Shown: positions 35,593 through 44,380, numbered from the stretch's first letter. The stretch: DNA of 64,000 nt from Bacteroides caccae (GCF_002222615.2 NZ_CP022412.2:3472001-3536000), one strand, 5' to 3'. Numbers and translations: made by a program. The notes: generated from the sequence alone by a model not told the origin.

Positions 35593-36213
35593 ATGGTCAA
35601 CGGAAAAATCATCAAAGTATGCGGTATGCGCGAAGCCGAAAACATACAGGAGATAGAATCGCTCCAAGATATAGATATGCTGGGATTTATCTTCTATCCC
35701 AAATCTCCCCGGTATGTCTATGAGCTTCCGGCTTATCTGCCTATCCACACCCACCGTGTCGGTGTTTTTGTGAACGAAGACAAACAGATTGTCAGTATGT
35801 ATGCTGACCGTTTCGGACTAAACTATGTGCAACTACATGGAAATGAGTCACCGGAATACTGTCGGTCATTGTATTCCATGGGGATAAAAATTATCAAAGC
35901 CTTTTCTATATCCCATCCGAAAGATCTGAAAAATGTATATAAGTATGAGAAAGTCTGTGACCTTTTCCTGTTCGATACCAAATGCGAACAATACGGCGGC
36001 TCCGGTAACTTGTTCGACTGGAATATTCTGCATACCTATAACGGTCTCCTTCCTTTCCTTCTTAGCGGAGGCATCAACTCTTACAGCGCCAACGCACTAA
36101 AGGAGTTCAAACATCCACGTCTCGCCGGTTACGACCTGAACAGCCGTTTTGAATTGGAACCGGGGAAAAAAGATCCGGTACGAATCCTGACATTTTTAAA
36201 TGAACTAAAATGA
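35593..36213 (+). CDS. trpF: Phosphoribosylanthranilate isomerase
   Basis: TrpF performs the Amadori rearrangement between the TrpD and TrpC steps. The 206-residue barrel opens IIKVCGMREAENIQ with the catalytic Cys in the KVCG motif. It continues with MLGFIFYPKSPRYV, RVGVFVNED, YVQLHGNESPEYC near 80, LFLFDTKCEQYGGSGNLFDW with the catalytic Asp near 133, and LSGGINSYSANAL. A start at MVNGK 25 nt after trpC is well placed. trpA follows after 21 nt. Confidence 0.95.
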   Translation: MVNGKIIKVCGMREAENIQEIESLQDIDMLGFIFYPKSPRYVYELPAYLPIHTHRVGVFVNEDKQIVSMYADRFGLNYVQLHGNESPEYCRSLYSMGIKIIKAFSISHPKDLKNVYKYEKVCDLFLFDTKCEQYGGSGNLFDWNILHTYNGLLPFLLSGGINSYSANALKEFKHPRLAGYDLNSRFELEPGKKDPVRILTFLNELK

Positions 36214-36234
36214 TAAATTTAATTTTTTAAAGTC

Positions 36235-37005
36235 ATGAACAGAATTAACCAACTCTTCAATAGCAATAAGAAAGATTTACTTTCCATTTATTTTTGTGCA
36301 GGTGATCCAACTTTGGACGGTACTGCCGATGTGATCCGTACCCTCGAAAAGCATGGTGTCAGCATGATCGAAGTCGGAATCCCCTTCAGTGACCCAATGG
36401 CAGACGGTATTGTCATTCAAAATGCCGCAACTCAAGCATTACGCAATGGAATGTCCCTAAAGGTACTTTTTGAACAATTACGTAACATCCGCCGGGATGT
36501 AAAAATCCCATTAGTATTAATGGGCTATTTAAACCCGATTATGCAGTTCGGATTCGAAAATTTCTGTCGCAAATGCGTGGAGTGCGGAATCGACGGTGTT
36601 ATTATTCCTGACCTTCCCTTCCATGATTACCAGGAACGCTATCGCATCATTGCCGAACGTTACGGCATTAAAGTGATTATGCTTATCACCCCGGAAACCA
36701 GCGAAGAACGTGTACGTGAGATTGATGCACATACAGACGGATTCATTTATATGGTTTCATCGGCAGCCACTACCGGAGCTCAACAGGATTTCAATGAACA
36801 AAAACGGTTATACTTCAAGAAGATTGAAGATATGCATCTAAAAAACCCATTGATGGTAGGATTCGGAATTTCTAACAAGGCAACTTTCCAGGCTGCCTGC
36901 GAACATGCTTCAGGAGCTATTATAGGTAGTCGATTCGTCACCCTGCTCGAAGAAGAAAAAGACCCAGAAAAAGCTATTCTCAAACTGAAAGAAGCACTGA
37001 AGTAA
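36235..37005 (+). CDS. trpA: Tryptophan synthase alpha chain
   Basis: TrpA cleaves indole-3-glycerol phosphate and tunnels indole to TrpB. The 256-residue barrel has LSIYFCAGDPTLDGTADVI near 16 and the catalytic Glu in MIEVGIPFSDPMADGIVIQ near 46. VLMGYLNPIMQFG, GVIIPDLPFHDY near 122 and GFIYMVSSAATTGAQ near 168 follow, with VGFGISNKATF and GAIIGSRFV at the phosphate site. It ends the operon, with a terminator-like hairpin 16 bp downstream. Confidence 0.96.
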   Translation: MNRINQLFNSNKKDLLSIYFCAGDPTLDGTADVIRTLEKHGVSMIEVGIPFSDPMADGIVIQNAATQALRNGMSLKVLFEQLRNIRRDVKIPLVLMGYLNPIMQFGFENFCRKCVECGIDGVIIPDLPFHDYQERYRIIAERYGIKVIMLITPETSEERVREIDAHTDGFIYMVSSAATTGAQQDFNEQKRLYFKKIEDMHLKNPLMVGFGISNKATFQAACEHASGAIIGSRFVTLLEEEKDPEKAILKLKEALK

Positions 37006-37020
37006 GTTTATAGAAGTAAT

Positions 37021-37068
37021 CAGGAGTAAGTAGTTACTACTTTAGCTACTTACCCTGCTTTTCCTTTT
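37021..37068 (+). terminator. Terminator of the trp operon
   Basis: CAGGAGTAAGTAG pairs with CTACTTACCCTG (one bulge or mismatch) and is followed by CTTTTCCTTTT, 16 bp after the trpA stop. Confidence 0.65.
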
Positions 37069-37169
37069 AATTCCTAGCATACATCCGCATAAATATTCAA
37101 TATTATAACATTTTACGCTAAAATACAAACAAATTTATCATTTACTATCCATAATTCGCAATTAATCTA

Positions 37170-37177
37170 TATCTTTG
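37170..37177 (+). promoter_or_regulatory. Bacteroides -7 box (TATCTTTG) for ansA
   Basis: TATCTTTG, 28 bp before the ansA ATG, fits TAnnTTTG. No good -33 at 19-21 bp. Confidence 0.55.
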
Positions 37178-37205
37178 TCAGCGTTTTAACAGTAATTCAA
37201 CAATT

Positions 37206-38246
37206 ATGAGAGCAGAAACTCCTTCCGTTTTGTTAATTTACACGGGTGGAACTATCGGAATGATAGAAAACCCGGAAACTGGTGCGCTAGAAAACTTTAA
37301 TTTCGATCATCTGCTCAAGCACGTTCCTGAGCTAAAAAGATTCAACTATCGCATTTCCTCCTATCAATTTAATCCTCCTATCGATTCTTCGGACATGGAG
37401 CCTGCTTACTGGGCAAAACTGGTAAAAATCATCAATTACAATTATGATTATTTCGACGGTTTTGTGATTCTTCACGGAACAGATACAATGGCATATACAG
37501 CCTCCGCCTTAAGTTTTATGCTTGAGAATCTGAGTAAGCCGGTGATCCTCACCGGCTCCCAACTCCCTATCGGAACTTTGCGTACAGACGGGAAAGAAAA
37601 TCTCATCACTGCTATTGAAATCGCTGCTGCAAAAAATCCGGATGGCACTGCTATCGTTCCGGAGGTATGCATTTTCTTTGAAAATCATCTGATGCGTGGT
37701 AATCGTACCACCAAAATCAATGCAGAAAACTTTAATGCTTTTCGCTCTTTCAATTACCCGCCTTTGGCACGAGTTGGCATACACATTAAATACGAGCCCA
37801 ACCTCATTCGTAAACCAGACCCTACGAAGCCGTTAAAGCCGCATTACTTATTTGATAACAATGTGGTTATTTTAACCCTTTTCCCTGGTATTCAAGAGAG
37901 TATTGTAACTTCACTCCTTCATGTTCCCGGATTAAAAGCTGTGGTAATGAAAACTTTCGGTTCAGGAAATGCACCGCAAAAAGAATGGTTTATCCGTCAA
38001 TTAAAGGAGGCTACTGAACGAGGCATTATCATTGTCAACATCACCCAATGTGCTTCCGGAGCAGTCGAAATGGGACGTTACGAAACCGGAATGCATCTCT
38101 TGGAAGCAGGTGTTATCAGCGGATACGACAGTACCCCTGAATGTGCTATAACAAAACTAATGTTTCTATTAGGACACGGACTGCCCAACAAAGATATACG
38201 ATACAAAATGAACTCCTGTTTAATAGGAGAAATCACCAAGTCTTAA
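37206..38246 (+). CDS. ansA: Type I asparaginase
   Basis: It hydrolyses asparagine to aspartate and ammonia. The 346-residue protein has no signal peptide, so it is the cytoplasmic type I form. The first catalytic Thr is in LLIYTGGTIGMIENPETG near 17, and the second catalytic pair in FVILHGTDTMAYTASALSF near 94. ILTGSQLPIGTLRTDGKENL follows near 117. ITQCASGAVEMGRYETG near 279 lies in the C-terminal domain. It has its own promoter after the trp terminator. Together with asnB the window can make and degrade asparagine. Confidence 0.94.
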   Translation: MRAETPSVLLIYTGGTIGMIENPETGALENFNFDHLLKHVPELKRFNYRISSYQFNPPIDSSDMEPAYWAKLVKIINYNYDYFDGFVILHGTDTMAYTASALSFMLENLSKPVILTGSQLPIGTLRTDGKENLITAIEIAAAKNPDGTAIVPEVCIFFENHLMRGNRTTKINAENFNAFRSFNYPPLARVGIHIKYEPNLIRKPDPTKPLKPHYLFDNNVVILTLFPGIQESIVTSLLHVPGLKAVVMKTFGSGNAPQKEWFIRQLKEATERGIIIVNITQCASGAVEMGRYETGMHLLEAGVISGYDSTPECAITKLMFLLGHGLPNKDIRYKMNSCLIGEITKS

Positions 38247-38269
38247 GACACCCATTCGATTATTATAAT

Positions 38270-38316
38270 CCTTTGATTCTCAAATCTGATATATCTGTAG
38301 ATTTGAAAATCAAGGG
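38270..38316 (+). terminator. Long hairpin after ansA
   Basis: CCTTTGATTCTCAAATC pairs with GATTTGAAAATCAAGGG over 17 positions with one G-T pair and one mismatch. It is followed by ATTTCTTATC, not a clean T-run. Confidence 0.55.
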
Positions 38317-38440
38317 ATTTCTTATCATATAAAAAGTCTTCATCGCACCTACTAGAGCTAAAATAGAACCGAAACGGAAATTCAATTGTTTTTCCTACAT
38401 AAAATAACAGAAAATACAGCCTAAATATAAGACATGCGGC

Positions 38441-38448
38441 TATTTTTG
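38441..38448 (+). promoter_or_regulatory. Bacteroides -7 box (TATTTTTG) for LruC paralogue 2
   Basis: TATTTTTG, 39 bp before the ATG at 38488. It lies just upstream of an in-frame TTG at 38458, which would leave almost no leader, so the ATG is preferred. Confidence 0.5.
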
Positions 38449-38487
38449 CATTAGATTTTGGTTACAAACAATCAAGCAATATTAATT

Positions 38488-40872
38488 ATGATGAAAAAAA
38501 CAATTCATTTCATGCCAATCATTGCAATAGCAATGGGAGGTATCCTGTTTAGTTGTGTTGACTCGGGGAAGGATTTGTATGATCCCTCCTACGAAACGTC
38601 CAACCCAATGGGAGACGGTTTTGCTGCTCCTGATGGTTTTGATTGGAGCACAATCAAAACAGAAAATGTCACAGTCGAAGTTAAAGATGAAGAAGGAGGG
38701 TTATATTCCTACTTAGTAGAAATATATACAGAAGATCCTCTTACTAATGAAAACGCATCTGTACTGGCTACAAGGACAGCAAATAAAGAGAATAACTTTA
38801 AAGCTACAGCTGCTATCACTCTGCTACCTACGCAAAAAGGTATTTATATAAAGCAGACTGATCCCAGAGGACGTGTAGAGGTATATCTGTTTGATGTGCC
38901 GGAAGATAATGACAACTTTACCTGTAAACTCTACTATCAAGAATCTGCTGCTCAAAACAGAGTGTTAATGAGCCGTACCGCTACCACAAGAGCTGTTTCA
39001 CCCGAGAAACCGGTTTATACTTCCATACCAAGTGAAGCAAAAGAAATTACAGAAATGCAAGGAACAACTTTACTGCGTGACGCTTCCTATAAAATTACCT
39101 CTGACTATAACGGTACATTCAAATTTGACGGATATGACGGTGAGATTAAAACCAAAGTTTACGTTGATGCAACATGGACAATTCCGACTACATTCCAGTT
39201 CCAGAATGGTATTGAAATCATTGTTATGGACAATGCTAAAATAAAAGCATCCGGAGTGATGACTTTTATAAGAAACTCCATGCTGACTGTCATGGATGAA
39301 GGAAACGTTGAAGCCGAAAATATATCATTTACTAACGGAGCACCTGCGGCATTAAGAAACTGGGGTAATGTATCAGTTACAAACACTATGACATTACATT
39401 CGGGAGCTACACTCTACAACGGAGGTACTATAACAAGCAAGGACATAGCAATTAATTCAAATACCCAAATTATCAACGACAATAAGATTGAACTTGAAGG
39501 AGAGTTTAACCTTCCGTCTAATTTCTCATTAGAAAATAACGGAGAGATTTATGGAAAAAAAATGATTGCAAACTCAGATGCTGTTATCACAAACAAAAAT
39601 ATAATCATTTTTGAGACGATCAGTTTCACTAATCCTACCGTCAACAATAGTTGCAGTATGGAAGCCACTATTTCCTTCTACGCAAACGGAATTAAGTTAA
39701 ACTTAACCCAAGGATATATCAAGGCACCTAAAATGGAGTTCCAAAACGGAGTTGTTAACTTGAATAACGGCTCTATGCTGGAAGCAACTACAAGACTGGA
39801 TATACCTCCTGGTTATGCTACGTTCTATGGAAAAGGTGAAAACACCTCTATGATAAAATCTCCCATTATAGCCGGTCAAGGATTTACTTATGACGGCAAT
39901 TTGGCTATTGAATCAGATAATCATGTAGAGAAAAGTCCACATTGGACTAATTTTCATGTACAGAACGGCGCATATATTACAAAAATAGGAGAATCCAAAG
40001 TAACTATCGAAGTTTGTACAGGAACAAAGAACGAAGGAAATAAGGGAGAAGAACCAGAGGAACCTAAATTCCCGATCATAGTGGATGATACACATAATTA
40101 TGCATATTTATTTGAAGATCAATGGCCATTATATGGAGACTATGATATGAATGATTTAGTCATGATTATCAAAGAAAGAACGATTTCTCTCAATAAGAAT
40201 AATAAAGTGGAAGAATTCAAATTAAGCATCGATTTAGCCGCTACCGGAGCTACTAAAAGTATTGGAGCTGCTATCATGTTGGACGGTGTTCCTGCCAGCG
40301 CAATTATGCAACCTGTTGAATTTAGTGACAACTCTCTTATCAAAAGCTTCAACCTGAACAGTAATAAGATTGAGAACGGACAAGATTATGCAGTTATTCC
40401 GTTATTCGACGATGCGCACAAAGCATTGGGAAGAGATCGGTATGAACAAATTAACACCTTTGCCAATCATTCAAACAATACGAATGTTAAGAACATCAGT
40501 TTCACCATAAAACTCAGCAATCTGATTTCTCCGGATGAATTAAACATCAACAAACTGAATGTTTTCATTTTTGTGGAAGGAAATAGAAATAATCGTAAAG
40601 AAATTCATGTTATCGGCTATCAACCAACCAAACTAGCTAATACTGATTTATTTGGAGGAAATAATGATAATAGTTCTGTTTCCGGTAAGAAATATTACAT
40701 CAGTAAAGACAATCTGGCATGGGGAATCATGGTCCCTACTGACTTCAAGTGGGCTTTAGAATATGTAAATATAAAAACTGTTTATTCCTTGTTTACAGAT
40801 TGGGTAACTAGCGGTGGTGTTAAGAATCAGGAATGGTGGAAAACATTCGATTCATCTAAAGTGTACAAATAA
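38488..40872 (+). CDS. LruC-domain lipoprotein with beta-helix-like middle (paralogue 2)
   Basis: About 794 residues from the ATG at 38488 (a second ATG follows directly). The lipoprotein signal FMPIIAIAMGGILFSC is followed by VDSGKDLYD, very like paralogue 1 (VDNEKNLFD). The middle (~240-450) is a run of short N/G-rich strands: IEIIVMDNAKIKASGVMTFI, RNWGNVSVTNTMTLHSGATL, YNGGTITSKDIAINSN. The C-terminal LruC/DUF4842 domain has LFEDQWPLYGDYDMNDLVMI near 542 and ends with WGIMVPTDFKWALEY. It is probably surface-exposed; function unknown. It is flanked by its own promoter and a strong terminator. Confidence 0.85.
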   Translation: MMKKTIHFMPIIAIAMGGILFSCVDSGKDLYDPSYETSNPMGDGFAAPDGFDWSTIKTENVTVEVKDEEGGLYSYLVEIYTEDPLTNENASVLATRTANKENNFKATAAITLLPTQKGIYIKQTDPRGRVEVYLFDVPEDNDNFTCKLYYQESAAQNRVLMSRTATTRAVSPEKPVYTSIPSEAKEITEMQGTTLLRDASYKITSDYNGTFKFDGYDGEIKTKVYVDATWTIPTTFQFQNGIEIIVMDNAKIKASGVMTFIRNSMLTVMDEGNVEAENISFTNGAPAALRNWGNVSVTNTMTLHSGATLYNGGTITSKDIAINSNTQIINDNKIELEGEFNLPSNFSLENNGEIYGKKMIANSDAVITNKNIIIFETISFTNPTVNNSCSMEATISFYANGIKLNLTQGYIKAPKMEFQNGVVNLNNGSMLEATTRLDIPPGYATFYGKGENTSMIKSPIIAGQGFTYDGNLAIESDNHVEKSPHWTNFHVQNGAYITKIGESKVTIEVCTGTKNEGNKGEEPEEPKFPIIVDDTHNYAYLFEDQWPLYGDYDMNDLVMIIKERTISLNKNNKVEEFKLSIDLAATGATKSIGAAIMLDGVPASAIMQPVEFSDNSLIKSFNLNSNKIENGQDYAVIPLFDDAHKALGRDRYEQINTFANHSNNTNVKNISFTIKLSNLISPDELNINKLNVFIFVEGNRNNRKEIHVIGYQPTKLANTDLFGGNNDNSSVSGKKYYISKDNLAWGIMVPTDFKWALEYVNIKTVYSLFTDWVTSGGVKNQEWWKTFDSSKVYK

Positions 40873-40892
40873 CAACCAAATATTTATTGATA

Positions 40893-40927
40893 ACACGGAT
40901 TTCATCAATATGAAATCCGTGTTTTTC
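40893..40927 (+). terminator. Strong intrinsic terminator for LruC paralogue 2
   Basis: A perfect 13-bp stem (ACACGGATTTCAT with ATGAAATCCGTGT, loop CAAT) followed by TTTTCT, 21 bp after the stop. Confidence 0.9.
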
Positions 40928-41022
40928 TATTAGAACATCGCACTGAGAAATTTATTAGATAAAATAAATATATATCACGAATTTTACTTGTCAATATTGA
41001 GAGATTATTCTAAAATAATATC

Positions 41023-41030
41023 TATATTTG
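41023..41030 (+). promoter_or_regulatory. Bacteroides -7 box (TATATTTG) for the receiver/glycan operon
   Basis: TATATTTG, 80 bp upstream of the receiver gene. A TTG at 40997-40999 is 23 bp upstream, slightly too far. The leader can form a 7-bp hairpin (ACTGTCA/TGACAGT, 41034-41058). Confidence 0.5.
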
Positions 41031-41109
41031 CAAACTGTCATAAATAATCTGTGACAGTAAGCTAATCTATAAATCAATAACAAAGCAAGCGATAGAAAGG
41101 TCTATTCGT

Positions 41110-41475
41110 ATGAAGAAAAAAATATTACTAGTCGATGATAAAGCGACTATTGGAAAAGTTGCCGGTATATACCTAGGTAAGGATTATGATTTTACCTATT
41201 TGGAAGATCCCATTAAAGCAATAGAATGGCTGAATGAAGGTAACGTACCTGATCTTATCATTTCAGACATCCGTATGCCGTTAATGACAGGTGACGAATT
41301 TCTAAGATATATGAAAAATAACGAGTTATTCAAGTCAATACCTATCGTTATGTTATCTAGTGAAGAAAGTACAACCGAAAGAATCAGATTGCTGGAAGAA
41401 GGAGCGGAAGATTATATTTTAAAGCCATTCAATCCACTAGAACTCAAAATTCGAATCAAAAAGATTATCGATTAA
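41110..41475 (+). CDS. Single-domain response regulator (CheY-like)
   Basis: A 121-residue receiver domain with no output module. The acidic pocket is KILLVDDKATIG (Asp9, Asp10), the phospho-acceptor is Asp53 in LIISDIRMPLMTG, the conserved Ser/Thr lies in VMLSSEES, and the Lys in YILKPFNPLEL. All residues for phosphorylation are present. It must therefore signal through protein contacts. The next gene, 15 nt downstream, carries a receiver-like N-domain fused to a sugar transferase. No histidine kinase is in the window. Confidence 0.9.
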   Translation: MKKKILLVDDKATIGKVAGIYLGKDYDFTYLEDPIKAIEWLNEGNVPDLIISDIRMPLMTGDEFLRYMKNNELFKSIPIVMLSSEESTTERIRLLEEGAEDYILKPFNPLELKIRIKKIID

Positions 41476-41490
41476 CACCAGATCCTCTAT

Positions 41491-42657
41491 ATGCAATATT
41501 TTGTTTACATAGGCAAAGATAGCAAGACTATAAACCTATTCTCTAAACTTAGCATAGGGGTATTTTATGCAGCATCTAATTGTAATCAAGCAATTAAGGT
41601 ACTAGACAAGATACGGGAAAAATACGATACAGCTCTGTTTTTCGAACAGATAAATCTATCCCAAGATATTGCAAATATTCATTATATGCGCAAAAAGTAT
41701 CCGGGACTTTATATGGTACTCGTCATTGATTCTTTATCTAAAGAAGAAGCTCCAGAATATCTCAAAGCCGGTATAAATAATACCATTAAATACGAAACGA
41801 ATCCGGAATCCTTGCAGGCTCTGTCAACCTTCCTGAAACATAGAAAAGATCAAAAGATACAGGCACTTCAACTCAAGACGCAAAACTTGAATGCTTTCCG
41901 CCTACCTTTATGGAAAAGAGCTTTTGATATCGTCTTTTCAGGAATGGCATTGTTATGTCTTTCCCCACTTCTCATACTCACAGCACTGGCTATCCGCCTA
42001 GAAAGCAAAGGTCCTATTATTTACAAATCCAAACGTGTAGGAAGCAATTATCTGATTTTTGATTTTCTCAAATTTCGGTCCATGTATACCGATGCCGACA
42101 AACATTTGAAGGATTTCAATACGCTCAACCAGTATCAGCAAGAGGAAGAACAAGAAGAAGATATTTGGGGAGAAGAGCAAGAGACCGAAGAAATTCAAAA
42201 AGTGGACGAAGAAGAAATTCTCCTGATATCTGATGATTTCGTTATTTCCGAAGAAGATTATATTCACAAAAAATCGAAAGAGAAAAGTAATGCTTTTGTC
42301 AAGTTGGAAAATGATCCTAGAATAACGAAGATAGGGCGCTTCATTCGTAAATATAGTATTGACGAATTACCACAGCTTATTAATATCTTAAAAGGAGATA
42401 TGTCCATAGTAGGTAATCGCCCTCTCCCACTCTACGAAGCCGAATTACTAACTAGTGATGAACATATCGACCGCTTTATGGGACCGGCAGGACTTACCGG
42501 GCTATGGCAAGTAGAAAAAAGAGGTGAAGCCGGCAAGTTATCTGCGGAAGAACGCAAACAGTTGGATATCAAGTATGCAAAGACATTCTCTTTCTGGTTG
42601 GACATCAAAATTATTCTGAAAACAGTTACTGCATTTATTCAAAAAGAGAACGTATAA
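41491..42657 (+). CDS. Polyprenyl-phosphate sugar-1-phosphate transferase with receiver-like N-domain
   Basis: The C-terminal part (~138-388) is a bacterial sugar transferase of the WbaP/WcaJ type, which starts repeat-unit synthesis by moving a sugar phosphate to undecaprenyl phosphate. LWKRAFDIVFSGMALL leads into a membrane helix, then FLKFRSMYTDAD, SIDELPQLINILKGDMSIVG, NRPLPLYEAELL and GLTGLWQVEKRGE follow. The first ~125 residues resemble a degenerate receiver without a convincing phospho-Asp. Odd feature: a very acidic insert (~213-266: QQEEEQEEDIWGEEQETEEI and after) interrupts the catalytic domain before NDPRITKIGRF. Co-transcribed with the receiver upstream. Confidence 0.87.
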   Translation: MQYFVYIGKDSKTINLFSKLSIGVFYAASNCNQAIKVLDKIREKYDTALFFEQINLSQDIANIHYMRKKYPGLYMVLVIDSLSKEEAPEYLKAGINNTIKYETNPESLQALSTFLKHRKDQKIQALQLKTQNLNAFRLPLWKRAFDIVFSGMALLCLSPLLILTALAIRLESKGPIIYKSKRVGSNYLIFDFLKFRSMYTDADKHLKDFNTLNQYQQEEEQEEDIWGEEQETEEIQKVDEEEILLISDDFVISEEDYIHKKSKEKSNAFVKLENDPRITKIGRFIRKYSIDELPQLINILKGDMSIVGNRPLPLYEAELLTSDEHIDRFMGPAGLTGLWQVEKRGEAGKLSAEERKQLDIKYAKTFSFWLDIKIILKTVTAFIQKENV

Positions 42658-42670
42658 CCTTTTACAGACG

Positions 42671-43612
42671 ATGAGCACCTACATTTACATAATAGATGAC
42701 CTAGTATTCTTCTTCGTGGGGATTGTTATTCTATACCTCTTTGTATTGGCAGTTGCATCGCACTTCAAGCGCATTGTCTATCCAAAAGCTGAAAAGAAAT
42801 ACCATTGTGCTATCCTCGTTCCGGAAGAAAGTCCGCTTCCCGTAATCTATCGTGAAAAATTTTACGAATTCTTCACATACAATGATTTGCATCAAGGAAT
42901 CAATACTCTTGACAGAGAACACTATCAACTGGTCCTTATCTTATCAGACACAGCCATTTCTCTGTCTCCACTCTTTCTGGAGAAAATCTACAATGCGTAT
43001 GATGCCGGAATACAAGCCATTCAATTACACACAGTTATTGAAAATCGCAAAGGTTTCTGTAATCGTTTCCGTGCTATATGCAAAGAAATAAAGAACAGCC
43101 TTTTCAGAGCTGGAAATACACAATTCGGACTGTCGTCTAACTTATCCGGAACCAATATAGCTATCGACTTGGAATGGTTGCAAAACAATCTGAGAAGCTC
43201 TAAAACCAATATCGAACGGAAGTTATTTCGGAAGAATGTATATATTGACTACCTTCCGGATGCTATTGTATACTGTCAATCAAGTCCGGTTCACCCATAT
43301 AGGAGACGCCTCCGAAAAACAGCCTCTTATTTCTTCCCTTCGCTTTTGGAAGGGAACTGGAATTTCTGTAACCGAATAGTACAGCATCTGATACCTTCTC
43401 CGCTAAAAATGTGTATCTTCGTCAGTGTATGGACATTGCTGATTACAGGATATAACTGGGCATTATCTATCGGCTGGTGGCTTATACTCTTCGGCCTACT
43501 AGTTACTTATAGTCTGGCTATTCCGGATTATTTGGTGGAAGACAAAAAGAAAAAACATTCAATATGGAGAAAAAGACATTTAAGCAACGAATTAAAGAAA
43601 AACCCAGTTTAA
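42671..43612 (+). CDS. Degenerate GT2-like membrane protein
   Basis: A 313-residue protein with one N-terminal membrane helix (DLVFFFVGIVILYLFVLAVA) and two near the C-terminus (MCIFVSVWTLLITGY, WWLILFGLLVTYSLAI). The soluble part between resembles processive GT2 glycosyltransferases in layout: a segment like the nucleotide-sugar fold, SLSPLFLEKIYNAYDAG, then SNLSGTNIAIDLEWLQNN, similar to the GTG/S...R segment. A clear DXD and QxxRW are missing, so activity is doubtful. It may be a partner of the sugar transferase 13 nt upstream. Its end overlaps the next gene by 49 nt. Confidence 0.55.
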   Translation: MSTYIYIIDDLVFFFVGIVILYLFVLAVASHFKRIVYPKAEKKYHCAILVPEESPLPVIYREKFYEFFTYNDLHQGINTLDREHYQLVLILSDTAISLSPLFLEKIYNAYDAGIQAIQLHTVIENRKGFCNRFRAICKEIKNSLFRAGNTQFGLSSNLSGTNIAIDLEWLQNNLRSSKTNIERKLFRKNVYIDYLPDAIVYCQSSPVHPYRRRLRKTASYFFPSLLEGNWNFCNRIVQHLIPSPLKMCIFVSVWTLLITGYNWALSIGWWLILFGLLVTYSLAIPDYLVEDKKKKHSIWRKRHLSNELKKNPV

Positions 43613-44211
43613 AGCAAGCAGTGTATCGGCTTATTATGCATCCTGTCAAAACTCGTCCAAACTGGTGGATACGCCTCTTTGATTTCATCTACCTGAAACG
43701 CGGAAAAGGCTCTGTGATCTATCGGAGTGTACGCAAAGATCTTCCTCCTTTCAACCATTTCTTTTTAGGAAAATATTCTGTGGTTGAAGATTTCTCCTGC
43801 CTTAATAATGCAGTTGGTGATTTGACTATCGGAGATTATACCCGTGTCGGATTAAGAAATACGATTATAGGTCCGGTCAATATCGGCAATCACGTTAATC
43901 TAGCCCAAAATGTGACCGTAACAGGACTCAATCATAATTATCAGGATGTGAAAAAGATGATCGACGAACAAGGGGTCAACACACAGCCCGTTGTTATTGA
44001 AGATGACGTATGGGTAGGCGCTAACTCAGTTATTCTTCCAGGAGTGACTTTAGGGAAGCACTGTGTAGTAGCTGCCGGAAGCGTAGTCAGCCATTCCGTA
44101 CCTTCCTATTCTATATGTGCCGGATGTCCTGCAAAAGTTATCAAAACCTATGATTTTGAAACAAAAGAATGGAAAAAGGTGGAAAAAACAGTATCCGGTA
44201 ATTATAAATAG
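43564..44211 (+). CDS. Hexapeptide-repeat acyltransferase (LbetaH)
   Basis: A 215-residue left-handed beta-helix transferase, probably adding acetyl or another acyl group to the glycan. The N-terminal ~70 residues are basic and amphipathic. Hexapeptide turns run from VGDLTIGDYTRVGLRNTIIG through PVNIGNHVNLAQNVTVTG. The catalytic His is expected in GLNHNYQDV near 118, followed by PVVIEDDVWVGANSVILPG and the CoA-site VVAAGSVVSHSVPSYSICAG. It starts inside the upstream gene (49-nt overlap in another frame). It is the last gene of the operon. Confidence 0.85.
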   Translation: MEKKTFKQRIKEKPSLKQAVYRLIMHPVKTRPNWWIRLFDFIYLKRGKGSVIYRSVRKDLPPFNHFFLGKYSVVEDFSCLNNAVGDLTIGDYTRVGLRNTIIGPVNIGNHVNLAQNVTVTGLNHNYQDVKKMIDEQGVNTQPVVIEDDVWVGANSVILPGVTLGKHCVVAAGSVVSHSVPSYSICAGCPAKVIKTYDFETKEWKKVEKTVSGNYK

Positions 44212-44246
44212 TGAGAATAGCTACGCAATATACCTCATAAAGGTGA

Positions 44247-44277
44247 TTGTGACACCCACTGAAACGCTTTATCTTTG
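44247..44277 (+). promoter_or_regulatory. Promoter with no downstream protein gene (plus strand)
   Basis: TTG at 44247-44249, 20 bp, then TATCTTTG at 44270-44277, a good Bacteroides promoter. The only thing before the next terminator is the ~97-nt non-coding stretch described next. Confidence 0.6.
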
Positions 44278-44283
44278 CAGTAT

Positions 44284-44380
44284 CAGAATTGAATTAATTA
44301 GTCATAATTTTATTACGTAGCCACATTTAAGTAAAAATGAAATAGAGTCCCGCCGAAGCGATTTCGTCGGGATTTTGTTT
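44284..44380 (+). ncRNA. Candidate ~97-nt small RNA (plus strand)
   Basis: It is bounded by a promoter (44247-44277) and an intrinsic terminator: TCCCGCCGAA at 44349-44358 pairs with TTCGTCGGGA at 44364-44373, then TTTTGTTTTTG. No ORF longer than two codons starts with ATG inside (ATG AAA TAG). The 5' two-thirds is AT-rich and unstructured. It could instead be a separate short 3' transcript, with the same terminator also ending the acyltransferase operon. Confidence 0.45.
44349..44380 (+). terminator. Intrinsic terminator after the glycan operon
   Basis: Ten-position stem TCCCGCCGAA/TTCGTCGGGA (one mismatch) with a GCGAT-type loop, followed by TTTTGTTTTTG. Confidence 0.85.

Noticed and set aside
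41491..44211. Operon considered as part of a capsule biosynthesis locus.
   Set aside because: No flippase, polymerase, UpxY/UpxZ-type regulators or nucleotide-sugar enzymes are nearby.
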